Assembly: GCA_948567375.1 (NCBI GenBank)
Contig: OX419755.1
Span: 47,200,291 to 47,264,290 of the forward strand
Direction of reading: 5' to 3'
Length of the DNA stretch: 64,000 nt
Source: Lunularia cruciata
Taxonomy: Eukaryota > Streptophyta > Marchantiopsida > Lunulariales > Lunulariaceae
Shown here: positions 58,934 through 64,000 of the stretch, piece after piece
Position numbering within the stretch: the first letter of the stretch is position 1
Layout: each line of letters starts with the position of its first letter
The notes under the pieces: generated by a model
Databases searched by the model: none
Told to the model about the DNA's origin: nothing
The model's input: the letters and a program-made list of their open reading frames with translations, nothing else
Position numbers and translations under genes: made by a program

Positions 58934-61069
58934 ATGGAACAGGAATCAGAGGGACAATCGGCGAAAATGCGAATTCTTGAGTTCGAACGGAAGGTGCGAA
59001 TGGAAGCTCTGTCTGGGTGCTCGCAGCTAAAAACTGTGGAGCATCACATTCAACATGCACCGGAAGGACTGCTAGGAGTTGGCAATGGGGGAGCAGAGGC
59101 TGAAGCCTTGCGCACTGCGATTCTCAACGCGTCTGCAGCAATCGTGGAGAAGTTTAGCAAGGTCATCCGTTTACTGTCCACTCCCCCGAATTCCTCACGC
59201 ATTACCACCAAAGCTCAAGAGCAGATTATAGCAAAAGCAGGAGCTTTGAGATTGGATGGTGATAGCCCCCCCGACGAAAGAAATCCTTCACTTTCGCCTC
59301 CACAAGGACCTGCACCTTCAGCTAATATTAGAGTCTCCAGTCCGAATGCGAGCTCATGTCACACACCCCTGAGCGGAAGTGGCATGTCTGAAGGCTCTTC
59401 TGGGAGACAGAACCAAGTTGCTCTAGATTCAGACGACGAAACCGGTGGTAATCCGGGGCGCCGACGATCGTACGATGCTTCTACAAGTGCGACTCCGGAG
59501 TACGTTGAGAAACCTGCTTTACCAAAGAAACGGTGAGTGGGTTTTCATTTTGGTCAGTTTATCCAAATTCAGCAGAACTATGTTTGCCAGCTGGATTGAG
59601 ATTGTCGTCGTTTTGGGCGGATGTTCGTTTCAAGGACTGTACGTAGCAGCCAGCCACGATGTGTGTATTGAGAGGATGTTGTTTTCATGTGTCGCAGAAA
59701 ATATTTGCCAAAATGTCAAATGAAACAGCGTGCGACCGGAACTGGTGACCATGCCAACGATGGCCCTCCGGATGACGGGTACACTTGGCGCAAGTATGGA
59801 CAGAAGGATATAAAGGAATCGACTTATCCCAGGTTTGTACGCTGCACTGATCAGTTCGTATTTTCTTTTGCATTTGAATTGAGTCGATTCTCTTATTACA
59901 CGATTAGAAATACGGTTTTCTCAAGGCGCAAAATGATGGATTTGTATGTGTGCAGAAGCTACTACAGATGCACTCATAAGACTGACCTGGGGTGCCCTTC
60001 GATCAAAATGGTGCAACGTTCAGACGAAGATCCAAATTACTACGATGTGACTTACCGGGGCCAGCACATCTGTCCGACGATGGAACAACGAACCTGGCAC
60101 TTTGGTTTGGCTCCATCCCACATTGCGATTCACGACCTGCTCAGCTCCGATCCCAAAGGCGGTCCCTCCACCTTCCTGCCCGGGGGAGTTCCTCTGGGCA
60201 GTACTAGAACACTCGGTCAAAGTCAAGCGTCTCATCTCATTGTTAGCAGCAGTGGTCGAACTCCATTTCCACCTGTACTTGGGTCAACAGAAGGATTGAC
60301 CCTAACACCCAAGTCTAGTACCAGCCCGATGATGTTTGCAGATCGATTCGGAGTGAGCCCCCCAGCCAGTTCTCAGCAACAAAACATTCCATCAACCAGT
60401 GGTGGCCTTAATCAATCGGATCACGATGGGAGGGCAGGAAGAGAAAGCACATTGCCACGTGATATCCTCTTCGAGCCTGGTCTATTGAAGCTGCTAATGG
60501 AAGACGGGACCTCCACAGGCAACGTTGGTGGGCCCCTGCATCATCTAGAATTAGAAGACCTCTCATTCGAGGTCCATCAGAGACAAGAAGCTCAAACGGA
60601 AGCAGCAGGTCCTAAGAGTTGTAGTGATGTGATGAGAAGTCAATCGTTCTCCAGTAGTGTTCGGATGGCCAGATCGGATCCTTACTTGGAGGGACGAGCC
60701 GAGTCCGATTTTATCTTGGCCTACGAGTTCTCTTCTGAGGCACAGCAGCCAGAAGGTATTACTGGCCGGTACACCCCATCACCAGCAACATCTGAGGTTA
60801 TTACGGGCCATGCTCAGCAGCAGATTAGACCAGTAGGAGCGGACTTCAACCGTTCAACATCCCAACTTGCCCTCGGGAACAACAGCAACATCTATAACAT
60901 ACATTCGACTGAATCTGATGCGTCTGAAGTGATTTCACCCGCTTCTCCTCCCTTCGCCATGACAATGGACCAGTACATGATTAATAGTCCCGGCAGTCAC
61001 CAGCAAATGTATGGTATGGATTACGAGTTTGGAACTTCCATGTACTATGAAGCTCCCCACACAGACTAA
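58934..61069 (+). CDS. Group III WRKY transcription factor, three exons
   Basis: This is a nuclear DNA-binding regulator expected to bind W-boxes (TTGAC[CT]). Exons are 58934 to 59532, 59698 to 59832 and 59956 to 61069, joined by GT-AG introns of 165 and 123 bp, both phase 2, giving 615 residues. The ATG is the first after an in-frame TAG at 58889 to 58891. Residues 230 to 236 are WRKYGQK. The zinc ligands C250, C258, H282 and C284 give C-x7-C-x23-H-x-C, the group III signature. The second intron falls in the Arg of YPR/SYYRC, the conserved WRKY position. PKKRK (197 to 201), a nuclear localisation motif, spans the first exon junction. Residues 55 to 82 form a probable helix (IVEKFSKVIRLLS) resembling group IId N-termini. 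The C-terminal 330 residues are Ser/Pro/Gln-rich, with an acidic stretch (HLELEDLSFE) that may activate transcription. The frame is intact. Confidence 0.93.
59533..59697 (+). other. WRKY intron 1
   Basis: The donor is CG/GTGAGT and the acceptor GTCGCAG/A. Splicing completes the Arg at residue 200 and keeps the frame into KYLPKC. The in-frame ATG at 59687 lies inside the intron end and is not a likely start. Confidence 0.85.
59833..59955 (+). other. WRKY intron 2 (conserved WRKY-domain intron)
   Basis: The donor is CCCAG/GTTTGT and the acceptor GTGTGCAG/AAGC. The intron has no stop in the reading frame and length 123 (41 codons), so retention would insert 41 residues between WRKYGQK and the zinc finger without breaking the frame. 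The position inside the PR codon is conserved in several WRKY groups, including group III. Confidence 0.88.
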
Positions 61070-61474
61070 CTTATTCTTTTGTACAGTGTAGCCAGTAATC
61101 ATTCTTTCCTTGACCAAAGATTCTTCGCCGATTTAGCTTGCTGTATTTTTTACAGTGCAGTGTAGATATTCAGGAGACTACTGCGATCTGAGAGCAATAG
61201 CAAAGTAAAAGAGTTCACTTTCTTACTTTAGGTAGAAAACTGATCTTCCAGGAAAAATATCTGGATTGTACTTTTAGGACTTGTAATTCTTTCCAAATAG
61301 AGTAAACTCATCACTGATCACATCCATTATGAGCATTGTCTTTGAAGATCAGCTCGAAAGCTCTCCCTGTCGAAAGGTGTCCACATGAGTTCATATCGGT
61401 ACTCAAATCTACGTAACACAGTTTTAATTCGGAATTGAAAGTTTAAGTGGTTTATCAGATTACTCTCACGGTCG
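61070..61474. other. WRKY 3' flank
   Basis: AT-rich sequence following the stop probably holds the 3' untranslated region. No standard AATAAA was fixed with confidence, and no other gene was seen. Confidence 0.45.
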
Positions 61475-61726
61475 TCAAACACCTAGTACAAAGTCCCATT
61501 TTTCCTTGAGGTCGAGTTTAGGTTGAGCTTTACTCAACCATGGGAGCAGTTTCCGGACGAGGACGTTTTCCAATACACCAATCCGGTCGTTCCTTATCAA
61601 ATTCAGGAGGAGAGCCTTTAGGACTTGTAGAGAATTATACGCGGCCTTTGCTAAGTTGTCTGGCAGGGAGACTCTTTCCACGCTTGAAATATGAGCAGAC
61701 TGTAGGGAGTAGAGAGAAACCTCCAT
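61475..61726 (-). pseudogene. Protein-like minus-strand remnant, unidentified
   Basis: An 83-codon frame on the minus strand reads like true protein (SLPDNLAKAAYNSLQVLK, then LLNLIRNDRIGVLENVLVRK and PKLDLKEKWDFVLGV). Its N-terminal part belongs to the 120 bp repeat that recurs at 61797 and 61966 on the other strand, where the translation again gives SAHISS...NLAKTAYN. This suggests a duplicated exon fragment of an unrecognised gene. No full gene could be assembled. Confidence 0.3.
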
Positions 61727-62077
61727 TTTAGCCGATCAGAAACCATGAGTCCGATTCTCTAGCCAATCAAAAACAATAGGATTAGTCTAAAGCTAATTGC
61801 TAAAGTTGAGTTTTCTTTCTATTCCCTAAGTCTGCACATATTTCAAGCGTCGAACGAATCCCCCTGCAAGACAACCTAGCAAAGACCGCTTATAATATTT
61901 TAGTCGAAAAGAAAAGCAATTGGATTAGATTAGACTAGTCTGGTTGTTTTTGATCGGCTGAAGTGTAACTTTCTCTCTAGTCCCGATGGTCTGCACATAT
62001 TTCAAGTGGGGAAAGAGTCTCCCTGCAACCCAACCTAGCAAAGACCGCTTATAATTCTCTACTGTACTCATCTTGTC
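61626..62077. repeat. Palindromic cluster of three about 120 bp repeats
   Basis: A unit of about 110 to 120 bp containing CTGCACATATTTCAAG and CCTAGCAAAGACCGCTTATA lies reversed at 61626 to 61745 and direct at 61797 to 61912 and 61955 to 62077. Between them an inner inverted pair (AGCCAATCAAAAACAATAGG at 61761 and the reverse complement type GGTTGTTTTTGATCGGCT at about 61942) continues the symmetry. The whole could fold into a long hairpin. Confidence 0.75.
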
Positions 62078-62520
62078 AACTAAACTTTGATAATACTGCT
62101 GACAAAGTCAAATCTTATGTCTGGAGAGACGATGAACTTTAGTTGCCGCGGTAAAGAGTCAACCAACCAAGATTGAATGTTTCTTCCTTCACCACACTAG
62201 TTCTGGAAGCTTTGATTCCTTCTCGTCAATGCACTTCTATTGGGTGTGCTTCTTCTCAAAGGTCAATAGTAAATTTCTCTCGAATACTTTGGACAGCAAA
62301 GATGGACTTAATACCCCTGCTTCGGCACTTAGACTTAGCGGTACTCCAAGTTGGCAAAAATACTTTAAACTACCCCGAAGCTTTACGTGGACCAACCTAG
62401 GAATTGATTGTCTTAAGTGGCAGGGAATGTGGTAAGTGAAACTCGCAATTGTGTGAATTGAATTACACTTACATTAAAAAGAAAAGTCTGAAAATGACGG
62501 AACCATTGGAACTGCAGAGA
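62078..62520. other. Downstream flank, nothing firm
   Basis: Open frames at 62173 to 62435 overlap in two plus-strand frames and have no recognised domain. I cannot support a gene here. Confidence 0.35.
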
Positions 62521-62529
62521 TTATCAAGA

Positions 62530-62668
62530 ATATATATATATATTAAAATTTTTTATTTATATATTTGTATATATATTTGTTTATATATATATATATTAAT
62601 TATATATGTTAAATTTGTTTTCAAATTTAAGCAAAATATATATAGAGACATTTCTATGAATGAACAGT

Positions 62669-62732
<64 letters not shown>
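62530..62732. repeat. TA microsatellites
   Basis: AT-rich runs at 62530 to 62600 lead to a nearly pure (TA)n tract at about 62673 to 62732. The apparent 96-codon frame across it (Ile/Tyr repeats) is a product of the repeat, not a gene. Confidence 0.9.
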
Positions 62733-62735
<3 letters not shown>

Positions 62736-63289
62736 ATAAGTTTGGATTAGACAGAAATAAAGAAATAATTTGAATCATCAATTCAAAATGAATAAATTTT
62801 TAACTAACCTCTGAAATTCACACAGTGTAAAAGGAAATCTTTAAAATTCAAACTGAAATTTATAAATAGGAATTCAAACTCAAGCCTTTTCACCACACAT
62901 TTGAAGTTAAGTACATGCAAATCCCTTAAACTTTTGAAGAAACTCTAAAAAGTAAGAAAATTCTCCGAAAATTCACGTTGATCTATCTATCGAGATGCTA
63001 AACATCCTATAACACGTTGTTTCTAACACTTGTGTGAAGCTTTTAAGCAAATTTTTTTATTTTTGCAATGATCCAATTGGGATATTGATGTCCATAAGCC
63101 TGGTCCTTAATGAATTATTAAATAATCATCTTCTTCTATCAAACCAGCCAAATATGTATCAAAAAAATTTCTTGATGTTTTAAATTGCCTAAACTAGATT
63201 CTTAAGCGTATCTTGAACTGCCTTTTAAGCAGGAAAATTGCTTCACGTATAGTTAAATTTACCAAAGGAACCTCTCTCACTTACTACTG
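62733..63289. other. AT-rich intergenic, nothing recognised
   Basis: No open frame or repeat of note was seen between the microsatellite and the minisatellite. Confidence 0.5.
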
Positions 63290-63740
63290 GGTTGAGCTAC
63301 CTAAAAAGTTGGGGCAAGCTTTCCGAAATTTGTCTGAAGTTGCTTAAACTCCTCACAACTTGAGGATGAACTCCTTGGAAGTTCAACGTCAGCTCTTCGG
63401 ATGTTTAAATCAATGCTTCAAAACTTTAGAAAGCTCAAACTTCTTTAGAATAGTATAGCGAGCTCCTCAAAGATTCCGAAAAATGCAGTGCAAGCTCTGT
63501 CATGCTCTTCCAAATTTGCCCAATTAAACTTTTGTGAATAGTATAGTCTATTTTGGAGCATCGGCTTGATGGAGTCTTCCTATCCTTCATGTTCTACGTG
63601 GTCGCCTTTCCCTTTCCCTTCTTTGGAGCAAACTCGCCACAAATTTGGGGTGAACTCCCTGGAAGTTTGAAGTGAGTCCTCCAAAAGTTTAAAGTGGGCT
63701 CCTCGGACGTCCATGGCATGCTCCCTAAGAGTTTAAAATA
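63290..63740. repeat. Degenerate minisatellite, period about 22 to 23 bp
   Basis: Loose repeats of a motif like GAGCTCCTCGGAAGTTTAAA recur: GAACTCCTTGGAAGTTCAA (about 63368), CAGCTCTTCGGATGTTTAAA (about 63390), GAACTCCCTGGAAGTTTGAA (about 63652), GGGCTCCTCGGACG (about 63698) and ATGCTCCCTAAGAGTTTAAA (about 63719). The units are highly diverged. A 61 bp LINE tail is inserted at 63561 to 63621. Confidence 0.55.
63561..63621 (+). mobile_element. 61 bp RLE-type LINE 3' tail insertion (U5)
   Basis: The insert begins TCGGCTTGATGGAGTCTTCC and ends in GTGGTCGCCTTTCCC plus a short C/T run, matching the 3' tail of LINE U1. It is flanked by a perfect 9 bp duplication, TTTGGAGCA, at 63552 to 63560 and 63622 to 63630. 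It is among the shortest recognisable LINE insertions and shows tail-only insertion with no poly(A). Confidence 0.8.
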
Positions 63741-64000
63741 CTGTGTCTAATTTTGCAAAGTGCAAACTTCTCTACATTAATTCATTTGGTCTAAATCAAA
63801 TCTCAAATTCAAGATTTGCACGGAATCCAAATATCCAAATATGGCGATGGAACATAGATAAGCGTGATCTCAATGTCAGCATGAACAGATTAAAACCACG
63901 TTAAGTTTGAAGGTACTGTTGAAGTGCCGTTAAATGTAAATGCCAAAGTTTAAGGTTTGTTCATCTTTGCTTTGGCACTCCTTCACTGCTACCAGCTTTG
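63741..64000. other. AT-rich window end, nothing recognised
   Basis: No feature is supported in the last 260 bp. Confidence 0.4.

Noticed and set aside
58770-59060. 96-codon minus-strand frame over the WRKY start
   Set aside because: It is antisense to the first WRKY exon and has no domain of its own.
59687-61069. A single 460-codon WRKY frame starting at 59687
   Set aside because: It reads through the conserved intron and starts inside intron 1; the spliced three-exon model restores the contiguous WRKY domain.
62449-62739. 96-codon frame with Ile/Tyr repeats
   Set aside because: It is the translation of TA microsatellite sequence.
1-64000. tRNA genes, rRNA genes and CRISPR arrays
   Set aside because: No cloverleaf-like box A/box B pairs, rRNA signatures or regularly spaced short repeats were found by reading; tandem repeats present lack spacer structure.

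Overview
The window looks like nuclear DNA of a land plant, most likely a non-seed plant (lycophyte, fern or bryophyte). Seen directly: one spliced WRKY transcription factor gene, many plant-type Ty3/gypsy fossils, a copia-type LTR, and LINE copies whose ends match the restriction-like-endonuclease (RLE) class. RLE-type LINEs are not usual in flowering plants, so the non-seed placement is an inference from them and from the WRKY architecture. No tRNA, rRNA, CRISPR or prokaryotic gene was seen.

Region 1 (1 to about 37.9 kb) is almost entirely retrotransposon fossils. One Ty3/gypsy family (called A here, all copies on the minus strand) appears as pieces A0, A1, A4, A2 and A3. Its order, read on the minus strand, is LTR, tRNA-Met type primer site, gag, zinc knuckle, protease, an extra segment (seen in A2 and A3), reverse transcriptase, RNase H, integrase, a PHD-type zinc finger, polypurine tract, LTR. 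A0/A1 and A4/A2/A3 lie head to tail and share single LTRs between internal regions. Between A1 and A4 lie a second gypsy family (B), a decayed charged coiled-coil coding stretch of unknown origin, and a plus-strand chromovirus end with integrase, chromodomain and LTR. A copia-type LTR (C) interrupts a family A LTR. A 0.73 kb solo LTR family (S) has copies in A2, in A3 and in a LINE at 53.5 kb.

Region 2 (37.9 to 56.6 kb) is AT-rich and gene-poor. It holds an APE-type LINE (44.8 to 47.7 kb), a long broken RLE-type LINE (about 51.8 to 56.0 kb), three shorter copies of the same RLE LINE (two here, one facing the long copy tail to tail), and short tandem duplications. Two very short copies of its 3' tail (96 bp at 40.7 kb and 61 bp at 63.6 kb) have clear target-site duplications.

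Region 3 (56.9 to 64 kb) contains the only convincing intact host gene: a three-exon group III WRKY gene (58934 to 61069, 615 residues). Upstream lie W-boxes, a pyrimidine-rich putative initiation region and three small upstream reading frames. Downstream are a palindromic cluster of about 120 bp repeats, a TA microsatellite and a degenerate minisatellite split by a 61 bp LINE tail.
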